A DNA stretch of 64,000 bases, taken from Owenia fusiformis. Taxonomy: Eukaryota; Annelida; Polychaeta; Sabellida; Oweniidae. The notes under the pieces were generated by a model. The model did no database searches. It saw nothing but the letters and a program-made list of their open reading frames with translations, and had not been told where the DNA came from. The stretch spans positions 37,067,425 to 37,131,424 of the forward strand of contig CAIIXF020000010.1 of the NCBI GenBank assembly GCA_903813345.2, given 5' to 3'. Made by a program: the position numbers and the translations under genes. Position 1 is the stretch's first letter. Each line of letters begins with the position of its first letter. Shown piece after piece: positions 1 to 12,284 of the stretch.

Positions 1-1445
1 CGAACATATTAATCATTATTGAATGTTGTCAAGCATATTGACTGAATGTTGTCAATTGAATGTTTAGTCATCGCTATTGCTTACGTATATCCTAAAGCAT
101 ACAGATTAAATGCTTATAGTTTTATGCTTAGAAACTAAATTACAAACAAAAACGAAATGATTACTTTATGGATATCAAACCTAAGTGCATCTCAGGATAA
201 AATGCATATACTGAAATCATTAAAACTAGGTGGATAATATATTTCAATTATGTCAAATTAAAATAGGTGATTATTGCATAATATGAATATGTTTTTGTAA
301 TATTTTCAAAAATGATGACAATCCAAAATATCTCTCTTGTAGTGTTGTGACAACCTTCTAAAACATATATTTTGATTTCTAAGATGTCTAATAAATATAC
401 TATTGTTATTAGCTACACCCTCAAAAAAGTGTTAACATTTCAATTATATGTATAATATGCAGATTTTGATGTGTATAATCAACATGAGAAATTTTGGAAT
501 GGAGGCTGTAATAGTTTCTGAAATATCACTATTTGAGAAAGTTTCAGGTAAAAACCTTTCTTTTCGCAAATGGGGAGGGGGGGGTATTTATCCCTGGATG
601 GCGATGAAGAATTATCAATATTGTGCAATTCTTATGTTATTATCTTAGCTCAATAGTCAAATTAATTTCTAAAGCCTAAAAACATTTAATAAATATGTCA
701 TTGGGTCATGTAATTTTTACTTCATGGCGACATTCCGAAAATGCTGAAATTGAACCTTGAAAATACCTTAATTATTAGATATAGAATGGACAAATCTCAA
801 TTATATGTCTTTTATGCAAAGTATGATGTGTATAATCACCATGAGAAATTTTGGAATGTAGGCTATAATAGTTTCTGAAATATAGCTATTTGAGGAAGTT
901 TCAGGTATAGACCTTTATATTCGAAAATGGGGGAGGGGGAAGTTTATTTGTGCCTGGATGGCGATGAAGAATTATCAATATGGTACAATTCTCATGTTAT
1001 TATTTTAGCTTATATAGTCAAATTATTTTCTAATGCCTAAAAACATTCAATAAATATGTCATTGGGTCATAATGTCATTTTTACTTCATGGCGACATTCA
1101 GAAAATGTTGAAATTGACCCTTGAAAATACCTGAATTATTATCTTTAGAATGGATTAATCACCTGATTTGTATGAATTTTTCAAATTTTACTTTTACATA
1201 CCTGTTCATTACCAATGCCAAAAATGAAGATGATCAAATAAATACTTCTTTAGTTATAAGCATTTGTCATAGTACCCCCAAGAATTTGTCGTCAAGGGGG
1301 GTAAAACTCAAAAATGACAACTTTCGCACCAGAAATTGATGTTAGACTGAGTGGATTCTAATGTAGGATGATGATATGGTTATATTTAAGCAATAAAATT
1401 ATCCCCAGCTCCCGACCCCGACCAACCTTGCTATACAGCCCACTA
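1..1445. mobile_element. Right arm of a foldback element, cut by the window edge
   Basis: This stretch is a close direct copy of 23298-24741 and an inverted copy of the outer part of 18564-21720. It ends in the inverted-repeat terminus ...CTATACAGCCCACTA at 1445, followed by TAT. It is therefore the right end of a second member of the element described at 18564-24741. The part before base 1, which would hold the gene remnant, lies outside the window. No intact coding sequence is seen here. Confidence 0.85.
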
Positions 1446-2750
1446 TATGGTTTCGAAAATTGTTTATCAACTTTGAAAATTAATTTTTTTTGAAAATGTG
1501 ATTTCTGATTTCCCAAAATCACAAAAAGTGAAATATCTTTTTTTTGTATTGGACAGATAACATTTCCTTTTACTGGTCATATTTTAATTTGGATAACTAT
1601 TAGATGCATAAGGGTTATATGAAAATTAAACCACTAAAATAGATGTAATTTAAGTTAAAAGGAACTTTCTACTATACCCGCCATGCTATCTGACCCGAAC
1701 GAGCCACCTGGAGGTGAAACTGGTAACTAGCTACTCGCATATGTGTTTTTGCTAAAGGACATTGAAGAAGGATGTAACAAAATATAGCAATTATCTAGTT
1801 TATGAGTATTGTTTTGTGGTCAAAACTGTTACTTGGGGAGGACACTCATGATTGGCGAAATGTAAAAACATTAAGATTGATTTACTGATTGACCTAATTA
1901 GAATATTTTTTATTTGAAATGGAAAGTTTACAGTATTTATAATTTCAAAATGCATATTTTGGTGAATCTTGTCTCAGTTTGAATAATTTATTTATGTTTA
2001 TTTATCTTAGTTTCAGATTTAAGATTGTAATTAAGTGCCAGACAATATAATGCATTTAATTTTTGCTTGGGCCGTTAGGGTCATTTTAGGAGCTATAGGA
2101 ATTAATAAAACCTGATTTTTAAACATTGTTATTTTATATGAAATTATTATTGTAGCATAAATTGACAGCTTTATATTTAAATTCCAGCTATTTAATATGT
2201 CTAGCTTTACAATTAAGTTTTTATGCATCTAGTAAAAACGAGATTGTAGTAAGTCTCTAAGTATAGTGTTTATTATATTTGTATTGCAATATAGGAGATT
2301 AAATAGGCTATATATATCATGAATCTTGTTTCTTGAAAGTAGGCATGGTGTTTATGATTGAACAGTAATCATGGATATACTGGCCAGTCAGACACCTCTC
2401 CCAAGAGGGGGACTAGGGGTGCAGTTTCATATTTCTTACTGGAAGTAGTCGAATGACATCAAAGATGTGCATATTTCAGGTCCATTATCTGATTATGCTT
2501 CCTTATTTTCCATTTATTTCATGTGAATTAGATAGCACAGCATAAAGTTGTGAAGTTCATTGAACACTAAACAAAAAGAAAGAACTGATTACTGTGATAT
2601 ATCATTATTTCTCCAGGAATTATTTTCTTGATTTCAATGCACACCCCCCCCCTCCCTCATCTGACCGGCCTGAATATATAACAGAACTGACCATTTTTAG
2701 AAGTCTATTATAGCCAGGTTACCATGTTTGAAACTGCTTTGCATTTAGTG
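1446..2750. other. Non-coding stretch, nothing recognised
   Basis: AT-rich sequence without a convincing exon, RNA gene or repeat array. Only short homopolymer runs stand out, such as the C tract near 2643. It is probably intronic or intergenic sequence upstream of the acidic-protein exons. Confidence 0.5.
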
Positions 2751-2754
2751 AATA

Positions 2755-3230
2755 AAAATGATCATCCATTCAATAATACACTTTATGAATTCATAAAGTG
2801 TATCTGCCTTTCATAAAGTGTACCATCCATTCAACATGGGCCAGAACCCCATTCATAAAGTGTATAATCCGTTCAAAAAGTGTACCATCCCTTCAAAAAG
2901 TGTACCTTCCATTCATAAAGAGTACAATCTATTCCTAAGGTATACCCCCCCCCCATTCATAAAGTGTACCATCCACTCATAAAGTGTACCATCCGTTCAA
3001 CATGGACCAGAACCCCTTTCATAAAGTGTATAATCCATTCAAAAAGTGTACCATTCCTTCAAAAAGTGTACCATTCCTTCAAAAAGTGTACCATCCCTTC
3101 AAAAAGTGTACCATCCATTCATAAAGTGTACCATCCATTCAACATGGACCAGAACCCCATTCCTAAAGTGTACCATTCATTCCTAAAGTGTACCATCCAT
3201 ATATTTAAGTGTACAATTTATGTATTCTAA
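2755..3230. repeat. Minisatellite of about 20 bp units in an intron
   Basis: Units built on CATTCATAAAGTGTACCATC repeat with variants (TTCAAAAAGTGTACC, CAACATGGACCAGAACCCC). Some are grouped into longer higher-order blocks that include the ACCAGAACCCC segment. The array runs to within a few bases of the splice acceptor at 3233. The reading frames seen inside it are by-products of the repeat. Confidence 0.9.
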
Positions 3231-3233
3231 CAG

Positions 3234-3396
3234 CACTGCCCTGAAAGCTAAAGATGAAGATGCTGAAGAGGAAGGGGACCAAGAAGAGGGAGCCAAAGAA
3301 GAAGAGAAGGAGCCAGTGCCCAATGAGACTGGAGATGAGGAAACTGAACCTTTGACCAAACATGAGGAGGTGAATGAAGAAGATGTCAAGCCAGAG
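3234..3396 (+). CDS. Internal exon of an acidic low-complexity protein
   Basis: The exon is bounded by an acceptor (TATTCTAACAG) and a donor (GAG|GTGAGT). It enters in phase 2 and leaves in phase 0. The product is strongly acidic and rich in Glu, Asp and Lys, with stretches such as AEEEGDQEEGAKEEEKEP, so it looks like a disordered charged tail. It joins in frame to the exon at 4273-4425. Upstream exons are not visible in this window, since only a minisatellite and an old transposon end lie before it. The family cannot be named from the tail alone. Codon use and the splice signals support a real exon. Confidence 0.7.
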
Positions 3397-3469
3397 GTGA
3401 GTGATTTCCTTGGTGTCATGTTACAAGTAAGTGATGTGTTTGGAGTCAATGGTGTCCTGTAATGAATGA

Positions 3470-3830
3470 ATATGACATCTTGGTAATGCCATGTTATGAG
3501 TCAGTTGTGTCATGCTATGAATGAGTGATGCCATGTTACATGTAGGTGATGTCATGTTATGAGTCAGGGGTGTCATGCTATGAATGAGTGATTTCAGGTT
3601 ACATGTAGGTGATGTCATATTATGAATTGGTAAATGTAAATGTAACATCTTGATAATGTCATGGTACAAATGAGAGATGTCATGTTACATGTAGGTGATG
3701 TCATGTTATGAGTAAATGGTGTAATGCTATGACTGAATAGCGTCATGTTATGTGTCAGTGGTGTCAAGTTATGGTTGAGTTGTGTCATGGTTTTTATGAG
3801 TTTATACCTTCATTTTAACATTGGTTGTTA
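3470..3830. repeat. Degenerate intronic tandem repeat
   Basis: Variants of GATGTCATGTTATGAGTCA and GTGTCATGCTATGAATGAGT alternate through the intron between the two acidic-protein exons, with a period of about 60 bp. Confidence 0.75.
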
Positions 3831-3894
3831 AAAGTTTGTTTAATTTGAAAATGGGCTTTCAACTCTAATTGAAAGCCCATGATTTGAATTTCTA

Positions 3895-4272
3895 GACTGT
3901 TGCTCACAAATATTTAAATTAATAGTTCATGAATATCTGAATATCATTTTGTTAAAAATGTCCACATTTCCAACATAAAATAGTTCATGAATATATAAAT
4001 ATCATTTTGTTAAAGATGTCCACATTTCCAACATAAATTTATAGTTCATTAATACATCAATATCATTTTGTTAAAAATGTCCACATTTCCAACATTAATT
4101 TATAGTTCATGAATATATCAATATCATTTTGTTAAAAGTGTCCACATTTCCAACATTAATTTATAGTTCATTGATACATCAATATCATTTTGTTAAAAAT
4201 GTCCACATTTCCAACATAAAATAGTTCATTAATATATGAATATCATTTTGTTAAAAGTGTCCACATTTCCAG
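3895..4272. repeat. 61 bp minisatellite that contains the splice acceptor
   Basis: About six units of ATAGTTCATGAATATATCAATATCATTTTGTTAAAAATGTCCACATTTCCAACAT (shown here as a description of a unit near 4080-4140: TAGTTCATGAATAT, then ATCATTTTGTTAAA, then TCCACATTTCCAACA). The last unit ends TCCACATTTCCAG and is followed directly by the exon at 4273, so the polypyrimidine tract and AG of the real acceptor sit in the final repeat. Earlier units read TTCCAACA and lack the AG. Confidence 0.9.
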
Positions 4273-4425
4273 GTTGAAGAGAAGGAAGAATTGCCACCTG
4301 TCCAGGTTGTCAATGGCGATGAGGCCCCTCCTCCCCCACCCCCTGCTGCCCCTGCTGACGCCACTACCCCTGAGGGAGGGGGTGGGGATCTCCCACCAGC
4401 TCCTCCCACTGACACAATCGTATAA
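4273..4425 (+). CDS. Terminal exon, Pro-rich C-terminus ending in a PDZ-type motif
   Basis: The exon starts after TTTCCAG in phase 0 and runs 50 codons to a TAA at 4423-4425. The product begins VEEKEELPPVQ, continues through a PPPPPPAAPA run and a GGGG run, and ends PPTDTIV. The last residues (T-I-V) fit the class I PDZ-ligand pattern S/T-x-hydrophobic, which would suggest a membrane or cortical protein with a cytoplasmic tail; that role is inference. Together with 3234-3396 it gives a roughly 105-residue acidic/proline-rich tail. I do not recognise the family. Confidence 0.7.
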   Translation, partial: VEEKEELPPVQVVNGDEAPPPPPPAAPADATTPEGGGGDLPPAPPTDTIV

Positions 4426-4634
4426 GTGTCATGTCTTGTCTTGGATCTCACATTATTGCCCAGTATTAATCCATGGCTCCTAAAATCTGGCTGATGTTGA
4501 TGTTTTTGAAATTGAGTTCCTACAAAATAATTGAAAATTTGTTGGTTTCTCATGCTGGTTGAATCTCAATATTAAAGATGTTTTGACAAATGCCTTTCTC
4601 ATCCATTGGTATGAACATAAATAATTTGTACTCT

Positions 4635-4640
4635 AATAAA
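4635..4640 (+). terminator. Polyadenylation signal AATAAA
   Basis: AATAAA lies about 210 bp after the stop codon of the acidic-protein gene and is followed by an A-rich stretch. It is the best candidate for the end of that transcript. Confidence 0.5.
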
Positions 4641-4999
4641 AAAAACAGAAGAACAGACTAAAAGGACGGCATATATATAAAAAAGGGAATCTGAGCACAG
4701 AAAAAAGGAGCCGATGCTAAAATAAATGTAAATTTTTTAAAATGGTTCAATTTTATTTATTGGTTGTTTGCTACATTAAAAGTGGGGCAATGTAGCAAAC
4801 ACCTCAAGTGAGACGTCAGCCTGTTTTAAAAGTACAAGCTCAGCTTAGATTAAAATTTATGAGTACAACTTTAAGAAAGGGACAATTTGAGAAGTACAAT
4901 TTTAGTGATCAATTCACTGGTTTTTACGAGGATACATTGATAGCTTTATGTTTCTGTCAAAAAGAGGACAGGAATCTGATACTGTAATCAGTGTAAATG

Positions 5000-5690
5000 C
5001 CTAGAAATGTTAGCCAATCACAGACTGAGAAACATGACATGTGACCTGAGTTAACCAATCACAGACTGGGAATCATGACATGTGACCTGAGTTAAAGCGG
5101 ATATGAAATGGTATTTTATACCTAAAGGAATCAATATAATTTTTTGATAAATGTATTTGGACATGTTTTCTCATCAGTATCGTGAAAATTATTTCACTCT
5201 AACTATCGTTTTAGCTGCTTAATAAGCAATATTCAAATAGGTTGTGACGTTATTGGCCCCCACGTGATCTCTCACTGGTCCCCAGGTGGCCCGTTTTGGT
5301 GCATTAAATAATGACGTCATAATGACAAGATCTTTTGTTATTTGTTTACACAACAATCATATGGTTGCCTTGATGTCGTGATTACCTAGGAACCAATGAA
5401 CCAAAACTATATATTATGTATGACGTTTCTAATCACGTGGGGGCCAATCTAATTGATCAGTTAATTTTATTACGTTATTAATGACCATTAACAGTTGTCT
5501 AACATTTCTTTTACAATGGCGATCGCAAGAACTTTACGTTGGGCTTACAATGAAGAAAACTGCATTTTTGTAGCTGCAAGTTGAGAAAACCTATTTCAGT
5601 TGTCCTTTAACCAATCACAGACTGGGAATCATGACATGTGACCTGAGTTAACCAATCAAAGACTGGGAATCATAACATGTGACCTGAGTC
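5000..5690. repeat. Tandem repeat interrupted by a MITE
   Basis: Units of about 42 bp (CCAATCACAGACTGGGAATC, then ATGACATGTGACCTGAGTTAA) occur at about 5010-5095 and again at 5607-5690. The break between the two groups is exactly the TTAA-flanked insertion at 5096-5606. Confidence 0.85.
5096..5606. mobile_element. TTAA-flanked MITE (piggyBac-like target site)
   Basis: A 511 bp insertion flanked by TTAA at 5092-5095 and 5607-5610. Its ends are imperfect inverted repeats: AGCGGATATGAAAT on the left and the reverse complement AGGACAACTGAAAT on the right. The neighbouring repeat units show the empty site as GAGTTAACCAATC, so the TTAA is a target duplication. It has no coding capacity. The superfamily call rests on the TTAA site only. 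Confidence 0.75.
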
Positions 5691-5934
5691 AAATGCTTAG
5701 ACATTTAAGCCAATGTTACTCTGAATGAATACAGTAGAAAGACTGTACTGATTCAACAATGAAAAAACCATAGAAGTTGCCATATAAATTATTGAATTGC
5801 TTTAGACAATAAACTCTAAATGTGGAAGATGTTTAAATGTAATCAATTGTATATCTGCATCTTTTGTTTATAATCATATACTAGATGTGCCATACTACAG
5901 ATTTTGTGTCAAAATATTAGCCTTGAAGAAATCT

Positions 5935-6042
5935 GAATTATGTGATGTCATAAATAGGGTTGATCAATGATGTCATAAATAGGGTTGATCAATGATGTCA
6001 TCAATAGAGTTGACCAATGATGTCATCAATAGGGTTGATCAA
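5935..6042. repeat. Short tandem repeat, about 25-26 bp units
   Basis: Four units of GATGTCATAAATAGGGTTGATCAAT with small changes. Confidence 0.85.
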
Positions 6043-6269
6043 TTATTTTTAATGGGCAGTCAGTGGATGATTTAGACTCCACATTTGTACACTCCACCCA
6101 AAAAGTATAGCAACTCTAATCTCTCCCTTAGGTAATTGGGGCATGTAATCAAGCTTCTATCAGGCGTTCAGTTATATTTGTATTTGATGATTTAAATCAA
6201 TTTCAAATCATTGAGGTAAATATCAAATTAAACTAAAACATGTTTAACATTTTCTCATATGAGTTGACT

Positions 6270-6548
6270 TATGAAGGGAGTGTACTTTGACTCAAAAGTT
6301 TGCCAAACCTTTGGAGGGGAGTGTACTTTGACTCAAAAGTTTGCCAAACCTTTAGAGGGGCGAGTACTTTGACTCAATAATTTGCCAAACCTTTGGAGGG
6401 GCGAGTACTTTGACTCAATAATTTGCCAAACCTTTGGAGGGGGCGAGTACTTTGACTCAAAAGTTTGCCAAACCTTTGGAGGGGTGAGTACTTTGACTCA
6501 ATAATTTGCCAAACCTTTGGAGGGGCGAGTACTTTGACTCAATAATTT
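6270..6548. repeat. 41 bp tandem array, seven TGACTCA sites
   Basis: Seven units of about 41 bp (GAGTACTTTGACTCAATAAT, then TTGCCAAACCTTTGGAGGGG). Each carries a perfect TGACTCA, at 6288, 6329, 6370, 6411, 6453, 6494 and 6535. TGACTCA is the AP-1/bZIP consensus. No gene is evident next to it, so any regulatory role is untested. Confidence 0.85.
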
Positions 6549-6549
6549 A

Positions 6550-8799
6550 TTGATTCCTTAGTGATTCCAGAGTTGATCTGTATGAAATCACATAACTAGA
6601 ATTTAACATTTAAGAGCATGGAATTTTTAAAACAGTTGATTCATTTCAAGGTTTTAATTAGCCATAATGTGAATAACATTACATACAAAAGGCTCTTCTA
6701 ATCTTAATTTCAATTTGTGTGCTACTCTATTTGGCGTAATGAGTAATTATATTGGGCATAATGAGTAATTCTATTGGATGTAATCATGACCAAACTTATC
6801 TTTATATACAATTGAACCCTTGTAATTAAAGTTATTTATTGGATTTCAATTACATCTTTTACCTCCATAAGTATGTTATGATCTGTACAAGGGCTGTTCA
6901 ATGAAAATTTAGAATCCTTGGTGGGTGTTTGGTTTTTGGTTTTCAGAAAGTAAAAGGCCTCAACAAATAGGAGATTTCTAGGACAGTTTTAAGGGTCATA
7001 TTCAGGAAATCGGGGACCACCTCTTTTGTATGATTCTTAATTTTCTTCTTGGAGAACAATATTTTTATTCATTTTTATTGAGCACCCTCGAGATCAGAAG
7101 TTGCCATTTATTTACAGTATTTTATATGAATATTATAGGGTATGTATTCTATATAAAGATGTGTTCATTATATTTTCTATATTCTTTTTATGAGAACATT
7201 CTGCAGTTTTAAATGTGCATACTCCTGTAATTAGACTATTTTAGGAGTTTCAACTTCTTATGTTGTGTCATTGACATGAAAAAATTAAAATTAACATATT
7301 TTTGTTTTTCCATATTTCTATGATTATACAGTACCTAAAGTGCTAATTTTTGCCTATTTGGAGCAGAAAAGTTATCAAAACATGAAGGGGATCATGAATT
7401 AAAATGTTTATTGATATTAAAATGATCCATGCCATTCTGTCCTTTAAGCTGTTAAAATATTGTAATTCAGATTATTTGGTACATTTGCTAATTTTGCAAT
7501 ATTGACGATTTAAAGGCAGATTTGAAAGAGTTGATGAATGACAAATTGTATTGCAAAATTAACCTGTCTTACATTATTATTATGACTCATGTTTGCAGAA
7601 ATGTGTGTGTTCTTTGAATTTATGATAATGTAAGCAAGAAAAATTATCTTGGTTATTATGATATGAAAGCATGTGTATTTATCATGGCTGGAAAAAAGTT
7701 ATTGTGAATTGAAGAAATGTTGTTTTGAAAAATACCCCAATCTATGTTGCAATTTGGAATCTATCTTCAGTTGCAAATTTTTAATCGAAATATCTGTACA
7801 CACATTTCCAGTGGTACTGCGATGGTTAAAAAATGCATATATATGTATGAAGATTCCATTTTAGGTCTGAGATTATTTTCAAAACACATTTGCTACTAGT
7901 ATGACAGAGAGTAAGCAAGAGAATTAGAGAACTGTGAATTTTTTTAAAAATTATTGACACTTGAATTGCTTGTGGATTCAAACAGTGTTGTTTAGAAATG
8001 TAATTATAAATGTATCGGAATATTGTTAACGCGATAGAATAAGAAAAATGTATAAAAGTTTTAGCTTTTGTCGGATTTGAATTTACAGATTTACTGAGTT
8101 TTAACTTTAAACTTGTATTTAAATTTGTAAATGATGATAATAGATATGAAAATATGATATTGGTGTGATAGTTGTTATTGATAATAATGCATGTAGTAGT
8201 TGAAGCCATATAAAGTTAAATAAGTTTACTACCAAATATTGTTGTATTGTTTCACAATAATTATTCTTTTAATCACTATTGCATTAAATGAAGTTTGTTT
8301 TGAATATATTATTACCATAAATCAAAATAACTCATTAGCCAAAATCAAAAGAGAACAGGTGTTTGTAACATTCTGTTATGGTTTTCCATAAGATATGGTC
8401 AATATTTTGTAAGAAGTTAAGATAGATAAGATGATGCGTATAACATTGCATTTGATTTGATGGATGCATGACCCATTGACATTCTCCATATATTACTATA
8501 TAAGGGCATGACGGTGCATGACCAAATATGGATTTCAGGGTTGTGTAATTGAGGCTGCATTTTACTCAGTTTGTATATTATATATTTTGTTATTCATACT
8601 TATACAAAATATTTTATTTTTATTATATTTTATTATATGATTATGTATAATCATTATTATTATGTTTAAATTGAGTGCCATTTGGAACATAACATTTCAG
8701 AAATATTTCACATAGTTGGTAAAGTTCCAGCTGGATTGAAATTCATCTTTAATCATGTGACAAAAACACTCAATAATTCCATAAATGCATGAATGATAG
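6550..8799. other. Long AT-rich stretch, nothing recognised
   Basis: No spliceable exon series, RNA gene or clear element was found. Several short open frames occur but have AT-driven composition and no domain signal. Confidence 0.5.
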
Positions 8800-11700
8800 T
8801 TAGACAGGTTCCAATTCAAATAATTCAAGTTTTTGAGGCATTTTTTAGAAAAAGCAACAGACCTATTTTTACTAGATCAGTTTTTCATGCTGATAAAGAT
8901 ATTAAAAGATGACAGCTCAACGGGGTGGTCACGACACTAAATTTTGGCATTTTTACCCCCCTAGGAAAATATTCTAGGGGGTACTATGAAACTAGTTCAT
9001 AACTCAAAGGATATATGAGCTATTGTTCTGAGTTGTACACCATACATTGCTAGTACAAATATGAATTATATCCTAAAGTTATGGGTTGATACCCTTATTG
9101 GTCTCAGAATAATACAAAAAACAGGAAAAAGATACACAATTTTTGTCTTGCCAATTTTATATTTGTAGCTTCAAGCACAATATGAGAGCTTTAACAGATC
9201 ATAGTAGTATTCTAAAAACATTTCCAAGCTATGTGTGGTATTGTAATACATCTATTTTAGTTATGAAGTACTATTTTGTAATTTTAATATGACTTTATAG
9301 TGCCCTACCCCTGGAAAATTGAAGAAAGTGGATGTGGTGAATTTTATCATTTTGCAGCATTAAGTTAGAAACATGTATTGATAGACACCAAATCAATAAA
9401 TTCATACCATCATCAAATGTTAGGTGACATTCTAATTCATTTATTACTAGAATATAGGACTTAAGATATTTTATATGTAATTAAGTTTTCAATTAAGTAC
9501 ATGTATCATAATGAAATCTAGTGTAATCACATACTAGAGAGGTTGGCATACAGTCTGGACATTGACATAAAGTCTAAACATTATAATCATCAATTGATCT
9601 CATTTGAGCAACTAGACTATGGTGGTCATCATGCACAAGTAATGTACAGTAGAACCTGCTAAGTGGAACACCTCCGTAAGTGGAACACCTCCCAAGTGGA
9701 ACGCCTTTTCAAAGTCCTGTTTTAAAAACCCATTGACTTAATGTTAATTGAACCTCTGTAAGTGGAACACCTCCAAACTTGAACAGTGAACACCCCATAT
9801 TCAAAAATTAACCTGCTAAGTGGAACAGTCAATTTCCATAGATTTCAATATTGATATATGTAAACAGAATTAATCTCCTTCAATGATATCTGGGTATGAA
9901 AACAGGTAATACTGTGTTAATTGGCAAATTAGGATTTTAATGGATTTTAATTGATTAACCTCCTGTAGAGGTCAACATGTGATGCAACCAATAATTAATT
10001 TGATAATCAGCAAATTTCATAAGATTTTCATTCAGAAAATTGGATTAACCTCCTGTAGAACTGGACACGTGATGCTACCACTAATTAATATCCCTTGCTG
10101 TTTGTTCCAAACTTAATAAGTAGTAAAAATGTCATTTAAAAACAATTGAATTATTAGCAGTAGGAACAAGTCTTTAAAACTTAATTGCCTAATCCTTGTA
10201 CCTGAGACTGGCACAATTAGGAGGATTAAGAATGTCAGAAAACATTTTTGGCAGAATGAGGAGGATTAAGAATGTCAGATACCTTTTTGAGTAAAATAAA
10301 TGGATTATTAATGGTATATACCTGCCCTGTAATGAAGGGAGAATCATATTTCCAATGATACATATAAATCCTATATTTGATCTTGTATGTTCCCTGTGAA
10401 CCCAAAACCTTTGAAGTGGAACACCTTCTAAGTGGAACGCTTTGTGGCAGAATGGAGAGTGTTCCACTTACACAGGTTCTACTGTATTTACATAATAATG
10501 TTATAAAGGAGCATGTAGGTTATCGCAAACAACTTCAGACAATTCTAACTTGAATTACGAATATTTTCTGACCATGAACATGGGTATATCTTTTAGATCT
10601 ATTCATTATCTTTAAGAAAAGTAAATATAATGATTAATCAGACCTAAGTGATATTAAAGGGAATGGCCCAATCAACATACTTTTTACTAAAAATGTTGAC
10701 CTAATTTTTACCAAAGATGCAACCTTTAATTATATTGTTGAATGCATAATTAGAATATGCTTTGAGACATGTTCTATTTCCTAAGAGGAAAAGTGGATTG
10801 CTCCAGGGACTTTAAAGACACTGAATTTGGATGACCAAAATGAACTGAAACCAATGGATAGCATGAATTTTTTCAAAGGGGAAATAACATGGGGAACACT
10901 AATCTTAGGGGAATTCAGTTTTCTTTTCAAGAGCTATTTGATACATTAAAATAAAGAATAGTAATGCATTAAACATTAATAAAATGATAGCATTTTTGGT
11001 GAAAATGAGGTCAACAACTTTGAAAAAATATATTGATGGGTTGATTGCTAGTGAAATATAAAAAAATAACAACAAAATGACATAGAACTGATAGATGTTT
11101 TCTCCTGTGCGTGTCAGCCTTGGTCTACCAAATTGCTATTCAGTAGGAAGAAACTCATTTTTCAGTTTCCATTTTAATTTCCTGACAAATAGGGCGATCA
11201 TCCCAGGATTTTTTCCATGATCTATGTGTCGCCATAGCAACTTCTGTTTTAGAGAACAATAGAAAAGATTACTTTACCATAATTTTAATCATCCCACATT
11301 GTAGACATATTTAGAATTAAAAATATGAAGAGAATGACAAAACCCCTTAAAACACATTTCTTAGGAAACAAATAGTGTCGTATTCTTGTTACTATGGCAA
11401 CAGAGTTTCTTCTTTTTGTCATTTTTGTCATACAGATTACCTATCATACCAGGACCAAATCCTGAAAATTTTGAATTCAGTATCTTCATTAGTATCTTAG
11501 ATATATAGGTTGATTATAGTGTCCCCTGCAGATTTTATTGAATTATATAAGGAAAATGCTCTGAAGAGGGTTGCCCAAGGATGCCACTTAACAGTTCTGG
11601 TATTTTTGAGGTCCCAACCCTCTATTCATGGGAATAGTTAACCATTGTAAAGCTACTCATGGTTAACTGACAGAATTGATTGTATCTTCAACTAAGAAGA

Positions 11701-12284
11701 CAATAAAATGTTAAAACCAGAAGAAAACCACACCAACTTTCTTCTATTTACCAGGGGCAGGGCACGATAAAGTCATATTAAAATTACAAAATAGTACTTC
11801 ATCACTATAATAGATGTATTACAATATCACACATAGCTTAGGAATGTTGTTAGAATACTACTTTGAGCTGTTTAAGTTATCATATTTTGCTTGAAGCTAC
11901 AAATATAAAATAAGCAAGAAAAAAAATGACAAAAATTGCATATTTTTTCTAATTAATTGTATTTTTCCGAAACCAACAAAGATATCAACCTATAACTTTA
12001 GGGTAGTATTCATCTCTGTACTAACAATGTATGCTGTAGAACTCAGAACAATAGTTTATATATCCTTTGAGTTATGAACTAATATTATAGTACCCCCTAA
12101 AATAATTTCACAGGGGGGTAAAAACGTTAAAATTCAGTGTCGTGACCACCCCGTTGAGCTGTCATCTTTTAATATCTTTATCAGCATGAAAAACTGATCC
12201 AGAAAAAATAGGTCTGTTGCTTTTTCTAAAAAATGCCTCAATAACCCTTTCCCTTTAGATATTCTGAAATTGGAACCTGTCTAA
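8800..12284. mobile_element. 3.5 kb foldback element with about 500 bp inverted repeats
   Basis: The ends are TTAGACAGGTTCCAAT and its complement ATTGGAACCTGTCTAA. The arms, about 8800-9335 and 11733-12284, match closely as inverted repeats, including GACAGCTCAACGGGGTGG and its complement. The interior has no coding sequence. A pogo-like MITE is nested at 9647-10484, and 10800-10895 resembles the interior of the foldback family at 13533-14464. It is a non-autonomous, mosaic element of unknown superfamily. Confidence 0.85.
9647..10484. mobile_element. Pogo/Tigger-like MITE nested in the foldback
   Basis: Ends are CAGTAGAACCTGCTAAGTGG on the left and ...CACAGGTTCTACTG on the right, flanked by TA on both sides (9645-9646, 10485-10486). 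A TA target duplication and a CAGTAGAACC terminus fit Tc1/mariner-pogo elements. The motif AAGTGGAACACCTCC repeats near both ends. No transposase is present. Confidence 0.75.

Noticed and set aside
2964-3230. An 88-residue His/Lys-rich frame
   Set aside because: It is the minisatellite read as codons.
5935-6042. CRE-like sites (TGATGTCA) in the 25 bp repeat
   Set aside because: The motif differs from TGACGTCA at the central base in every unit, so there is no consensus site.
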